Part shown: piece after piece, positions 32,163 to 40,602 of the stretch
How positions within the stretch are numbered: the first letter of the stretch is position 1
Layout: each line of letters starts with the position of its first letter
Assembly: GCA_034663635.1 (NCBI GenBank)
Contig: JAXDJH010000005.1
Span: 62,001-126,000, forward strand
Length of the DNA stretch: 64,000 nt
Direction of reading: 5' to 3'
DNA from: JAXDJH01 sp034663635
GTDB taxonomy: Bacteria > Actinomycetota > CADDZG01 > WHSQ01
Translations under genes and position numbers: made by a program
Notes under the pieces: model-generated
Databases searched by the model: none
Seen by the model: the letters and a program-made list of their open reading frames with translations, nothing else
What the model was told of the DNA's origin: nothing

Positions 32163-32204
32163 CCTCTCGGACGCTGACGCATCCATCACGCGCCGAGAGG
32201 AAGG
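32163..32204 (+). promoter_or_regulatory. Leader hairpin that hides the RBS of the Cys-repeat surface protein gene
   Basis: CCTCTCGG (32163-32170) is the exact reverse complement of CCGAGAGG (32193-32200). The 3' arm runs into the ribosome-binding site GAGAGGAAGG (32195-32204), seven bases before the ATG at 32211. Closing the stem would block translation. The 22-base loop contains no recognised ligand motif. The remaining stretch 32029-32162 holds no gene. Confidence 0.5.
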
Positions 32205-32210
32205 CCTGCA

Positions 32211-33329
32211 ATGAAGCAATCCCTTAATTTGAAGAGACTTAGTTTGGTCTTTGCTCTCCTGCTCTCCGTATCACTTATCTCCGTAGTCTTCCTTGCCACT
32301 CCATTAACCGCTTCGGCGCAAACCTCTCTCGGCCAGTGCAATGGCACCGATAACGTCGGAGGCCAAGCTGTTGAATGTCACTACACCGTCACCAACAATC
32401 TCAACGGAAGCGCTACGAGCTCAACGGTCACCGTTCTGGAATGTCACGGGGCCGCGAACGATCCTCCGACGATGGTCTGTACTCCGTCTACGACCGGTTC
32501 AACCGATCTCGTGACCACGATCGACCAGTGCAACGGCTCAGGCAATGGCGGCGGTGGAACGGTGGAATGCACCGTGGATGTGATCAATAACATCACCGGC
32601 ACGACGACTCCTACGTCTGCCACGACGAACCAGTGCAACGCGTCCGGAACGGGGGGAGGAACCGCGCCGACCGTGCTTTGCAATCCATTCCCGGCTAACA
32701 CAACGAGCGCCAACGTGAACCAATGCAACTCGTCGGGCAATGGAGGTGGCGGTACGCAGCGCGTGCAATGCAACGTCGACTCAGACTCGACGACGACGTC
32801 GATGCTGATCGTTACGGTCAATCAGTGCAATGGGTCTGGAAACGGTGGAGGCGCCACGGTTACCTGTCGCACTGGCTTCACAAACAACGTCACCGGGCCC
32901 GGCCCAAGTCCGTCGGCCAGCCCAAGTCCGTCGGCCAGCCCAAGTCCGTCGTCTAGCCCAAGCCCGTCGGCCAGCCCAAGCCCGTCGGCCAGTGCGACCC
33001 GTCCTGCTCCCGGGCCATCGCAGAGTCCAACCCCCGCTCCCGGGCCATCCAACGCTCCCACTCCTGCACCGGGCGCCTCCGAGAGTCCGACGCCCGCTCC
33101 CGTGCCTTCGGCAAGCCCAAGCGTTTTGGGTGAGACCGTAAGCAGCGGGGGTGGCACTTCGCCGCAGGTTTCCCAGGTCCCGGTAGGCGCCGCGGCCGCC
33201 GGCGGCGGATCTACGAGCGGAGTGGAGAACCTGAACCTCTTGGTCCTGGGCTTCATGCTGCTTGCTGCCTCGATACCGGCGCTCATCGTGCGGAAGCGGG
33301 TCAGGATCAGAGTCAGGGCAAAGCCTTAG
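32211..33329 (+). CDS. Secreted Cys-pair repeat protein with Pro/Ser spacer and C-terminal anchor
   Basis: 372 residues. A signal peptide (about 1-36, cleaving after TASA) precedes six imperfect repeats of about 30 residues, each with two Cys. They open QCNGTDN, ECHGAAN, QCNGSGN, QCNASGT, QCNSSGN and QCNGSGN and often close with NNxTG. A spacer made of SPSASP and PAPGPS repeats (about 225-310) follows, then QVPVGAAAAGGGSTSG, a membrane helix (LLVLGFMLLAASIPALIV) and a basic tail RKRVRIRVRAKP. That is a cell-wall sorting layout without LPXTG. The class F sortase 13 bases downstream is its probable partner. Confidence 0.8.
   Translation: MKQSLNLKRLSLVFALLLSVSLISVVFLATPLTASAQTSLGQCNGTDNVGGQAVECHYTVTNNLNGSATSSTVTVLECHGAANDPPTMVCTPSTTGSTDLVTTIDQCNGSGNGGGGTVECTVDVINNITGTTTPTSATTNQCNASGTGGGTAPTVLCNPFPANTTSANVNQCNSSGNGGGGTQRVQCNVDSDSTTTSMLIVTVNQCNGSGNGGGATVTCRTGFTNNVTGPGPSPSASPSPSASPSPSSSPSPSASPSPSASATRPAPGPSQSPTPAPGPSNAPTPAPGASESPTPAPVPSASPSVLGETVSSGGGTSPQVSQVPVGAAAAGGGSTSGVENLNLLVLGFMLLAASIPALIVRKRVRIRVRAKP
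32903..32992 (+). repeat. Five tandem 18-bp repeats encoding SPSxSP spacer
   Basis: The unit CCCAAGTCCGTCGGCCAG occurs at 32903, 32921, 32939 (two changes), 32957 and 32975 (one change each). It keeps the frame of the surface protein and encodes the SPSASP spacer. Copy-number change would alter the distance of the repeat domain from the membrane. Confidence 0.9.
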
Positions 33330-33342
33330 TCAGGCGAAGCGG

Positions 33343-34050
33343 ATGCCGGCGATGAAGTTGTCGATGAGCGGCAGCCGTCGTGGACTCGTAGCGACCGTAG
33401 TAGCCGTCGTCCTTATCTGTAGCGGGATCTTTCTTATCGGTGTATCGATCGCGTCGCAACGCCGAGCTCCACAACCGCCGTCGCAGAATGTCACGGGGAC
33501 GGGGGAGTCGTGGTCGGGCACGACCTTCCCTATTCCGCGACCAACCGGGGATCCGACGCCTAGCGTGATCGGGCCCATCCTCGAACGTTCGAAACCTGTC
33601 TTCCTGGACATCCCCTCAATCGACGTGCATTCGGTCGTGCAATACCTCGGACAGGCCGCCGACGGGACTTTGGAGGCTCCAGCAGGAGACCACTACAACG
33701 AGGCAGCTTGGTACCGCTACTCACCGACACCCGGATCGCTAGGGCCGGCGATCCTGTTGGGGCATGTCGACTCAGCGGCCGAGGGACCCTCGGTTTTCTT
33801 CCGCCTAGGCGAGCTGCGACCCGGCGATCGCGTTTCGATTACCAGAGCCGATGATTCGATCGCAGTGTTCGTGGTCGACACCGTTCAGCGTTATTCGAAG
33901 GACGATTTTCCAACTGAGGTCGTTTACAGCGATATCGACCATGCCGGGCTACGGATAATCACGTGCGGAGGTGCCTTCGACAACTCCACCGGGCACTACC
34001 TCGACAACATCGTTGTGTTCGCGTCGCTGGCTGGCTCTCCGGAGGAGTAG
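33343..34050 (+). CDS. Class F sortase
   Basis: 235 residues from ATG 33343 (an ATG at 33352 is also possible). One N-terminal membrane segment (VATVVAVVLICSGIFLIGVSI) and a linker of about 50 residues precede the sortase beta barrel. Catalytic His is in LLGHVDSAAEGPSVFFRLGELRPGD and Cys in LRIITCGGAFD. The FFRL and TGHYLDNIVV segments mark class F. The residue that aligns with the catalytic Arg of SrtA appears to be Asn in this segment, so I cannot place the Arg. The gene overlaps nothing and abuts the TolB-like gene end to end (TAGCTA at 34048-34053). Confidence 0.88.
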   Translation: MPAMKLSMSGSRRGLVATVVAVVLICSGIFLIGVSIASQRRAPQPPSQNVTGTGESWSGTTFPIPRPTGDPTPSVIGPILERSKPVFLDIPSIDVHSVVQYLGQAADGTLEAPAGDHYNEAAWYRYSPTPGSLGPAILLGHVDSAAEGPSVFFRLGELRPGDRVSITRADDSIAVFVVDTVQRYSKDDFPTEVVYSDIDHAGLRIITCGGAFDNSTGHYLDNIVVFASLAGSPEE

Positions 34051-34947
34051 CTATCTCGCTTGCCAGTGCGGGGAGGAGTCGACCGCACGGTTCTTCGTGA
34101 GGCGCTTCACGTTGGTTCCATCCGAAGCCCTCATCACGTAGATCTCCGGCTCTCCGCTCTTGCGTCTCTCGAAGACGATCTTCTTTGCGTTCGGCGACCA
34201 GCTTGGCGAGACATCCAGGAATCCGTTGGCGGTGAGTTGAGTCACGTCGCTGCCGTTCGCATCCATAGTGAAGATCTCTCTATCGCCGTCGCGATCACTT
34301 TCGAAGACGATGCGCGTTGCATCGGGACTCCAATCGGGACTCGCGTCGAAGGACCCATTGTGCGTAAGCTTCGTCACACCGGTTCCGTCTCGGTCCATCT
34401 TGAAGATTTCCCAATCCCCATCGCGGTCGCTGGCGAACACGATCTCCTCGCCCGTTGGGGACCAAACCGGATTCGAGTCCACTCCGTCGTCGTTTGTTAG
34501 TTGGCGAACGTCGGTTCCATCGGCGTCCATCATGTAGATCTCCATATCGCCGTCACGTGTACTGGAGAAAAGGATCTCTAGACCATCGGGTGCCCATGAG
34601 GCAGCAGCATCGGTCGCCGAGTCGTTGGTCAGTTGGACGACGTGGGATCCGTCCGAGTTCATCTTGTAGATGTCGCTTGCGGTTGGTTCGTCTCCGATGA
34701 AACGCTGGAACACGATCTCCGACCCACTCGGAGACCAGGCCGGACCGAAATCTCCACCGGGTGTCTTTGTCAGTTTCCTTACGTGGGCCCCGCCCGCCTT
34801 CATCGTGTAGATCTCGAGAGCACCCTTACGGCTGCTGACGAACGCGATCCGGCCATTGCGTCCCGGGAAATTTGCTCGGGCGACGGGCGATACCAGGGTT
34901 AGTGCACCGAGAAGGGCCGCCAGGAATGCTGTCGTCTTCTTAGTCAT
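34051..34947 (-). CDS. Secreted TolB-like (PD40) beta-propeller protein
   Basis: 298 residues from ATG 34947. A signal peptide ends about ARA (residue 25). Six PD40 blades follow, each with a xIxxMxxDGxxxxxLT and SPxxxxIxF pattern: for example IYKMNSDGSHVVQLT, IYMMDADGTDVRQLT, IFKMDRDGTGVTKLT and IFTMDANGSDVTQLT. Unlike TolB there is no amidohydrolase or Tol partner, and this is a Gram-positive. A binding role outside the cell is likely, ligand unknown. It converges on the sortase gene with no gap between the stops. Confidence 0.87.
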   Translation of the reverse strand: MTKKTTAFLAALLGALTLVSPVARANFPGRNGRIAFVSSRKGALEIYTMKAGGAHVRKLTKTPGGDFGPAWSPSGSEIVFQRFIGDEPTASDIYKMNSDGSHVVQLTNDSATDAAASWAPDGLEILFSSTRDGDMEIYMMDADGTDVRQLTNDDGVDSNPVWSPTGEEIVFASDRDGDWEIFKMDRDGTGVTKLTHNGSFDASPDWSPDATRIVFESDRDGDREIFTMDANGSDVTQLTANGFLDVSPSWSPNAKKIVFERRKSGEPEIYVMRASDGTNVKRLTKNRAVDSSPHWQAR

Positions 34948-35041
34948 GACGTAGAGACCCGCAGGAGACCGAAAAGGTTGCCCGGCCCTCAGGGGCAAAG
35001 ACGACGCCACGCGATGTCGACACTATTGTGAGGTCCAAATC

Positions 35042-35620
35042 ATGACGACAACACGCCTCGAGGCATTCAGCGATGCCGTGATCGCCATCCTGATCACGAT
35101 CATGGTGTTGGAACTGAGGACTCCGGATGGAACCGATTTCGAGCATGCCCTCCGCCCGCTACTGCCGGTTTTCCTGGCCTACGTCTTGTCTTTCATCAAC
35201 CTTGGCATCTACTGGAATAACCATCACCACATGATCGTCGCCACCGAGCGGATCAACGGGAAGATCCTGTGGGCGAATCTCCATCTGCTGTTCTGGCTTT
35301 CGCTGTTTCCTTTTGCCACCGGCTGGATGGGCGAGAACGACTTCGCGTCATTACCTATTGCCGCCTACGGTTTCGTGTCCCTTCTCGCGGCCATCGCCTA
35401 TTTCATCCTCGCCAGATCGATCGTGACCGAGCATGGTCCTGATTCGAAACTTGCGATCGCGTTGGGCCGAGATATCAAGGGAAAGATTTCCCCAGTCCTT
35501 TATCTACTTGGGATCGCACTGGCCTTTCCGGCCCGCTGGATATCGCTGGGCCTCTACGTCCTCGTTGCGCTGATGTGGCTCGTGCCCGACCGAAGGATCG
35601 AATCGGCCCTGGGCGATTAG
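35042..35620 (+). CDS. TMEM175-family (DUF1211) potassium channel-like protein
   Basis: 192 residues. TM1 carries the family motif RLEAFSDAVIAILITIMVLEL (R-x3-FSD pattern), in which Ile/Leu side chains form the selectivity filter. The rest has five further membrane segments, with LGIYWNNHHHMI, LLFWLSLFPFATGWM and ALAFPARWISLGLYVLVALMWL as in bacterial TMEM175. Bacterial members form K+-permeable tetramers. It is divergent from the TolB-like gene across 94 bases. Confidence 0.9.
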   Translation: MTTTRLEAFSDAVIAILITIMVLELRTPDGTDFEHALRPLLPVFLAYVLSFINLGIYWNNHHHMIVATERINGKILWANLHLLFWLSLFPFATGWMGENDFASLPIAAYGFVSLLAAIAYFILARSIVTEHGPDSKLAIALGRDIKGKISPVLYLLGIALAFPARWISLGLYVLVALMWLVPDRRIESALGD

Positions 35621-35711
35621 CGCCCTACCCCGTAGACGGCAACCGGAACGGGTCCGTAGCCTGGAGTTCCTCCCCGACGACGATGTTCGGGAACTCACAA
35701 AGGAGCGACCG

Positions 35712-36167
35712 GTGAAGAAAATCTGGGCCGTCTTATCAGTTGGAGCACTTGTGCTCGCGGTTGGAGCCATCGCGCTTGCTTCTGGAACCGCTGTGACCAA
35801 GCCGACGCGCATCCACGTGATCGAGTTGCCCAAGACGGATGTGGTGATCGATACCGGCGAATCTGGAGACACTTCGGGCGACCTGCTCACCTTCCACAAC
35901 AAGCTCCTCGATACCTCTCGGAAAGATGCCGGGACGGATCAAGGGCAGTGCGTCCGGATCGACCCCGGTGCCGGTACCTGGGAGTGCGAGTGGACGAACT
36001 CGCTCGCGGATGGACAGATCTCGGTGGCTGGACCGTTCAACGACAACCATGGAACCGTCTTGACGGTCACGGGCGGAACCGGCGCCTATAAGAACGCCCG
36101 TGGGTCTATGGCCCTGCGGTTCAGGGACAACGGGAACTTCGATTTCATCTTCAGTTTGATCCCTTAG
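35712..36167 (+). CDS. Secreted allene-oxide-cyclase/dirigent-barrel-like protein
   Basis: 151 residues from GTG with AGGAG nine bases upstream. A signal peptide (WAVLSVGALVLAVGAIALASG) is followed by a beta barrel: GDLLTFHNKLLDTSRKDAGTDQGQCVRIDPGAGTWECEWT, then VAGPFNDNHGTVLTVTGGTGAYKNARGSMALRF. The GGTGAYKNARG turn is the hallmark of the AOC-barrel fold. The leader contains a hairpin GAGTTCC/GGAACTC (about 35663-35696) just before the ribosome-binding site. No enzyme activity can be assigned. Confidence 0.75.
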   Translation: MKKIWAVLSVGALVLAVGAIALASGTAVTKPTRIHVIELPKTDVVIDTGESGDTSGDLLTFHNKLLDTSRKDAGTDQGQCVRIDPGAGTWECEWTNSLADGQISVAGPFNDNHGTVLTVTGGTGAYKNARGSMALRFRDNGNFDFIFSLIP

Positions 36168-36259
36168 CCCTGAGCGCTTCAGGCCGGACAATAGGCAGGA
36201 AGGCCTATAAATAAGGCGAATCTCCCCGCACTATCTCTGATCCTTATGCGGGAGGACTC

Positions 36260-37828
36260 ATGCGTCGCGCTCGAGGTTTGCTTGTCTTGTCGGCAGTTTC
36301 CGTGGCGGCGCTCGCAGCGTCGGTGGTCCTGCCGTTCCGATCTCCCGCTCTAGCGGCCTCCCAGCCTCTCGCGGGCGCCCGTACGCGACTGATGAAGGCG
36401 CCGATCGGCCGGGCCATCCCGGTTGATATCCCCGCGGCATTCCGGGCCGGACTTCCCGGCCAGACCGTTCCAGCCCCGGCTCCACAGCCAGGGGCCGAGA
36501 GCACCCCAGCCTTCGATGTTTTCGTGCCGCCGAGCGGCATGGCGGTGGATGCAGCGGAGCCCTCGATCGGGGTCAACTGGAACACCGGCAACATCATGTT
36601 TCAGGCTTACGTAGAGACGACTCGCGTGAGCATCGACGAGTCGACTCCACCGGTCGCGACCTGGACGGACGTCACCGCTCCGAACCAGGTATTGAGCATG
36701 GACCCGATCCTCTTCACCGATCCTGTGACCGGGCAGACCGCGGTTTCGCAGCTCGTCAGCACCCTCTACGCAGGCGTCGGTGGTTGCAGCCTCTCAGCGG
36801 TCACGGGTGACGACGGCGAGAACTGGACCGTCTCGGAGGGCTGTGGTCCTCCCGGAACAAACGACCACCAAACGATCGGCGGGGGCGCTTACGCCGATCC
36901 GACCAACGCCGGTGCAACGTACCCGCACTCGATGTATTACTGCGGCCAGAACGGCTATTTCGCCAACTGTTCACTGAGCACGGACGGTGGCGTCACCTAT
37001 GGTCCGGCGGCCCCGATGTACACCGATGCCGGTCGCCCGGCGGTTGATGGGAAGACGCCCGGAGTCACCTGTTTCGGACTGCACGGCCACATCAAGGTCG
37101 GGCCGGATGGGACCGCTTATCTCCCCAACATCGGATGCGGAAAGGTGGCGCTCCAGAATCGCCTTCAAGGCGTCGTGGTCAGCGAGGACGACGGCCAGAC
37201 GTGGGAGGCGCGCACGGTTGCCGGCGCGTTCTATAACGACTTCAAGAGCGACCCGTCCGTCGCCATCGGAAGCGACAACACCGTCTACCTTTCCTATGAA
37301 GAGAAGGCCGGCGGAGTCAAAGTAGTTGTCTCGACAGACCACGGTAAGCACTTCACCGAGCCGATCGACCTAGGCGCTTCCATCGGGGTGCAGCAGGGAG
37401 TCTTTCCCGCGGCTGTCGCGGGGGATGGCGATCGCGCTGCGGTCGCGTTCGTTGGCACCACTACAAAAGGCGTCGCCCCCAACTTCTATGAGGCATCGAA
37501 CTTCGCCGGCGAGTGGCACTTGTACATCGCGACGACCTACGACAGAGGGGCCACCTGGACCACTGTCGACGCGACGCCGAATGATCCAGTCCAGCGCGGG
37601 TGCATCTGGTGGGGCAACGGAAACTGCCCGGACACGCAGAGGAACCTCTTGGACTTCATCGATGCCTCGATCGATAAGTTCGGCCGTGTCGTTGTGGGTT
37701 ACGCCGATGGATGCATCGGAGCCTGCGTGCAGGGCGGGGCCAACACGCAAGAAGACATCGGTGCGATCGCTCGTCAAGCACGAGGTCTGAGCCTCTTTTC
37801 CGCCTATGACGGGATGTTCACCCCGTAG
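36260..37828 (+). CDS. Secreted Asp-box (sialidase/BNR-like) propeller protein
   Basis: 522 residues. Signal peptide about 1-33 (ALAAS). Five Asp boxes occur: GDDGENWTV, STDGGVTYG, SEDDGQTWE, STDHGKHFT and YDRGATWTT. There are eight or more cysteines in loops, probably disulfides. The catalytic Arg triad and FRIP motif of true sialidases are not seen, so this is more likely a binding propeller or an unusual glycosidase. The ribosome-binding site GGAGG (36251-36255) is partly paired in a hairpin, CCCGCA 36225-36230 with TGCGGG 36247-36252. Confidence 0.75.
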   Translation: MRRARGLLVLSAVSVAALAASVVLPFRSPALAASQPLAGARTRLMKAPIGRAIPVDIPAAFRAGLPGQTVPAPAPQPGAESTPAFDVFVPPSGMAVDAAEPSIGVNWNTGNIMFQAYVETTRVSIDESTPPVATWTDVTAPNQVLSMDPILFTDPVTGQTAVSQLVSTLYAGVGGCSLSAVTGDDGENWTVSEGCGPPGTNDHQTIGGGAYADPTNAGATYPHSMYYCGQNGYFANCSLSTDGGVTYGPAAPMYTDAGRPAVDGKTPGVTCFGLHGHIKVGPDGTAYLPNIGCGKVALQNRLQGVVVSEDDGQTWEARTVAGAFYNDFKSDPSVAIGSDNTVYLSYEEKAGGVKVVVSTDHGKHFTEPIDLGASIGVQQGVFPAAVAGDGDRAAVAFVGTTTKGVAPNFYEASNFAGEWHLYIATTYDRGATWTTVDATPNDPVQRGCIWWGNGNCPDTQRNLLDFIDASIDKFGRVVVGYADGCIGACVQGGANTQEDIGAIARQARGLSLFSAYDGMFTP

Positions 37829-37893
37829 ACCTAGACACGCTCAAGTGGTTCCATAGGAAGCAGCGGTCGGAACTCTAGGGAGGTCGAAAGTTG

Positions 37894-39633
37894 ATGAACG
37901 TCGTTCATGGCCGTCCGGTCCGCGTCTTTTTGGCTTCGCTTCTCTTGGTCGCAACAGCCGGGCTCAGCGCTGCGGCGGCCGCTCCACGTTGCAAGGGCGA
38001 GCGCGCCACCAAGGTGGGCACGGCCGGTGACGACGAGATATCTGGCACCAAGGGACGCGACGTGATCGTCACCCTCGGCGGCGACGACTATGTCGAGGGC
38101 GGTGGCGGTGCCGACCTCATCTGCGGTGGCGCCGGCGCGGACAGTCTCTACGCCGGAGGCGGGAACGACACGGTTGTCGGAGGCGGCGGCGACGACAATC
38201 TCATTGGCGACGTTGGCTCAGATCAACTGCTGGGCGGCGGCGGTAACAACTACTTCGACGGCGGTAACGGCAACGACACCATGACGGGCGGCAAGGGCTT
38301 CGACTACACGGACTTCCGCTATGGGGACGGTCCCGTACAAGTTGACCTCGCCGCGGCGCGTGCGACCGGAGCCGGCACCGACAAGCTAACGAAGATGGAC
38401 ATGATCGGCGGAACGACCGGCGACGACGTGCTCCTCGGCTCCCAGTCCGGGTTCGAGCTCTTCATCGGTTGGGACGGCGACGACACGATCGACGGCCGGG
38501 GCGGCGTGGATCAGATGGTCTACGACGAGGCTCCAGCTGGAATCTCGGCAGATCTAGCGGCCGGAACCGCTACGGGAGAAGGTAACGACACACTCTCGTC
38601 CATCGAGTCGATCGTCGGGTCGCAGTTCGACGACACGTTGCTTGGCCACGAGGAGTCTGACGATCTGTACGGTCAAGCCGGCAACGACACGATCGATGGG
38701 CGCGGCGGCAACGACTACCTGCTTGGGCAAACAGGCGATGACGACATCTCCGGAGGACCTGGGGTGTACGACATGATCGATTTCAATCCCGGCGCTCCGC
38801 CGGTGACCGTGAATATGTCGACAGGCGTGTCGACGGGCGAAGGAAACGATCAGGTTTCCGGGTTCGAGATCATCGGGGGCAGTGAGTTCGATGACACTTT
38901 GATCGGCGACGATGGCGACAACCTCTTCTACTCCTACGCCGGTGACGACTCGATCGACGGTGGGGGAGGCTCCGATCTCGTTCTCTACAACGTCACGAGC
39001 TCACCGATCACGGCCGACCTGTCCACCGGCGTCGCAACGGGAGAGGGGCAAGACTCGTTTGCGAACATCGAAGGCATCGTTGGCACGGAGTTCAATGACA
39101 CGCTGACAGGCGATGCGAACGACAACGTTCTCATCGGGGGCCCCGGCGACGATCACCTCACGGGCGGGAACGGCAACGATTACTTCGAAGGTGGAGCGGG
39201 CGACGACGCCATCGACGGGGGGTTGGGTACCTTCGATATGGCGAACTTCTATTTCGCCGAGGGATTGACGGCCAACCTGCAGCAAGGGACCGCAACGGGT
39301 GAAGGTGATGACTCCATGGCGGGGATCGAAGCGCTGCTCGGCTCCAACTCCGCCGACGTCCTGACAGGGGATGGGGGGCCGAACTACATATTCGGCAGCG
39401 GAGGGGCAGACGAGATCTCAGGCGCGGCGGGTGACGACGAACTAGACGGCGGCCCCGGCGGCGACTCGCTCGACGGCGGTCCCGGCACAGACAGTTGCCT
39501 CTCGGGCGAATCCGTGACGGCATGTGAAGGCCAGACGCAGTCGGCTCAAGCTGCCCAAGCCCAAAGCCAGCAGGAAGCCCTATCCACGATGGGCGGGGTA
39601 ATCGGAGGCACCGGCGAGAAACGCGCCCACTAG
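37894..39633 (+). CDS. Secreted RTX-type calcium-binding repeat protein
   Basis: 579 residues from ATG 37894 (TTG at 37891 is equally spaced to AGGGAGG). A Sec signal peptide (VFLASLLLVATAGLSAAAAA) is followed by blocks of GGxGxDxUx nonapeptides in beta-roll arrays: GGGGADLICGGAGADSLYAGGGNDTV and more. Between arrays sit four modules of about 75 residues with the pattern ATGEGxDxxxxIExIxGSxFDDTLxG. Such repeats bind Ca2+ outside the cell. The tail is Gln/Ala-rich. RTX proteins normally leave by type I secretion; here the Sec signal and lack of T1SS genes imply a different route. Confidence 0.88.
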   Translation: MNVVHGRPVRVFLASLLLVATAGLSAAAAAPRCKGERATKVGTAGDDEISGTKGRDVIVTLGGDDYVEGGGGADLICGGAGADSLYAGGGNDTVVGGGGDDNLIGDVGSDQLLGGGGNNYFDGGNGNDTMTGGKGFDYTDFRYGDGPVQVDLAAARATGAGTDKLTKMDMIGGTTGDDVLLGSQSGFELFIGWDGDDTIDGRGGVDQMVYDEAPAGISADLAAGTATGEGNDTLSSIESIVGSQFDDTLLGHEESDDLYGQAGNDTIDGRGGNDYLLGQTGDDDISGGPGVYDMIDFNPGAPPVTVNMSTGVSTGEGNDQVSGFEIIGGSEFDDTLIGDDGDNLFYSYAGDDSIDGGGGSDLVLYNVTSSPITADLSTGVATGEGQDSFANIEGIVGTEFNDTLTGDANDNVLIGGPGDDHLTGGNGNDYFEGGAGDDAIDGGLGTFDMANFYFAEGLTANLQQGTATGEGDDSMAGIEALLGSNSADVLTGDGGPNYIFGSGGADEISGAAGDDELDGGPGGDSLDGGPGTDSCLSGESVTACEGQTQSAQAAQAQSQQEALSTMGGVIGGTGEKRAH

Positions 39634-39660
39634 CGGGACGGCCTGCTTAGACCGTCCCGC
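39633..39660. terminator. Nine-bp hairpin between RTX and DUF4349 genes
   Basis: GCGGGACGG (39633-39641) is followed by ten bases and CCGTCCCGC (39652-39660). It begins on the last base of the RTX stop codon and lies 18 bases before the end of the opposing gene. No T tract is present on either side, so this would be an intrinsic stop only if the stem alone suffices. Confidence 0.45.
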
Positions 39661-39677
39661 CAGAGACGCAACGCGGC

Positions 39678-40526
39678 CTAGGTTTCCAGCCGAGGTCTGA
39701 AGCGCCGCACGACCGGTGCAAGTCCTAGGTAGACAAGTAGCGCGAGTAGACCGATCGGAACGACCACTCCCGCCGTCAAGACCGCCCCCGAAGCGATAGC
39801 GATAGCCAACGACTTCGCCGTCGCGAATGCTCGCTTGATCGCCGGCTTCTCTGGAGGGACCGGCGGAGCCATCCCGTTGATAGACACACCTATCGATGAG
39901 TACGCCGTCTGAGCGTTGATGCTGCCGGCTCTCTGCTCCAAGTTGCGAAGGTCTTCTCGGGAGCCGTTGAGTTTCTGCCGCAGGTCGAATCTCGCGACGG
40001 TGTCGACGCTCGATTGCAGCCGACCGAGCAATCGAGAGATCTGTCGACGGACTTGATGCAGTCGGGTCTGGGTAGCGAGGAAGTCCGGGCTCAGATCCTG
40101 ACCATGCAATTCCTGACGAGTCACCTCGCCGATGTCACCCAATTCTCCGACCACCTGCTCGAAACGAGTGGACGGGACCTGCACCGCCACATTGGCCAGT
40201 CCGTATCCTGCGTCGAGGTCGACGACCGAGGTGACGAGGAAGCCACCGATGCGCGGAGAAGTGGCGAGATCCACGACGGCCTGAGCCGCGGAGTTCAATT
40301 CGTTGCGGGCCACATCCACATCGACGGTCGCGGTCTTGACCACAGACGGGTCTTGGTCGATCGAGCTTGAGGGATCTGCCGAAACGCTCCCCGGAACCGT
40401 GTCGGGGGCTCCGATCGGATCGTCGATGGAGATTCCCCCCGAGTCCAAACCCTCGTCGTCGCCCCCGCACGCGGCCGCCCCAAGCGCGACCAGTACTAGT
40501 GAGATCACTATCCGCCGGAAAGCCAT
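39678..40526 (-). CDS. DUF4349 lipoprotein
   Basis: 282 residues. The signal peptide has lipobox AAAC (Cys 20). An acidic Ser/Asp linker precedes the DUF4349 core: VVKTATVDVDVARNELNSAAQAVVDLATSPRIGGFLVTSVVD ... VQVPSTRFEQVVGELGDIGEVTRQELHGQDLS. Then comes a coiled-coil stretch (FLATQTRLHQVRRQISRLLGRLQSSVDTVARF) and one C-terminal membrane segment (GAVLTAGVVVPIGLLALLVYLGL). The domain resembles the periplasmic partner of efflux systems, but no function is established. Its upstream region has an inverted repeat at 40588-40602. Confidence 0.87.
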   Translation of the reverse strand: MAFRRIVISLVLVALGAAACGGDDEGLDSGGISIDDPIGAPDTVPGSVSADPSSSIDQDPSVVKTATVDVDVARNELNSAAQAVVDLATSPRIGGFLVTSVVDLDAGYGLANVAVQVPSTRFEQVVGELGDIGEVTRQELHGQDLSPDFLATQTRLHQVRRQISRLLGRLQSSVDTVARFDLRQKLNGSREDLRNLEQRAGSINAQTAYSSIGVSINGMAPPVPPEKPAIKRAFATAKSLAIAIASGAVLTAGVVVPIGLLALLVYLGLAPVVRRFRPRLET

Positions 40527-40587
40527 CGCTCCCCCCTTCGCTCGGTGGGTCGGCCCTTCGGCGCTGGAGGGGTGCCCCTACTACCCT

Positions 40588-40602
40588 GGTAGTACTACTA
40601 CC
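40588..40602. promoter_or_regulatory. Inverted repeat upstream of the DUF4349 gene
   Basis: GGTAGTA, one base, TACTACC form a perfect 7-bp inverted repeat. A further CCTACTACC lies at 40577-40585 and ATAGTAGG at 40606-40613. Clustered half-sites of this kind suggest a regulator-binding region in the 110-base gap between two leftward genes. The regulator is unknown. Confidence 0.4.

Noticed and set aside
33181..33300. LPXTG sorting signal in the Cys-repeat protein
   Set aside because: No LPXTG, LAXTG or NPQTN-like pentapeptide is present. Only the general anchor layout is seen, so I describe it as LPXTG-free.
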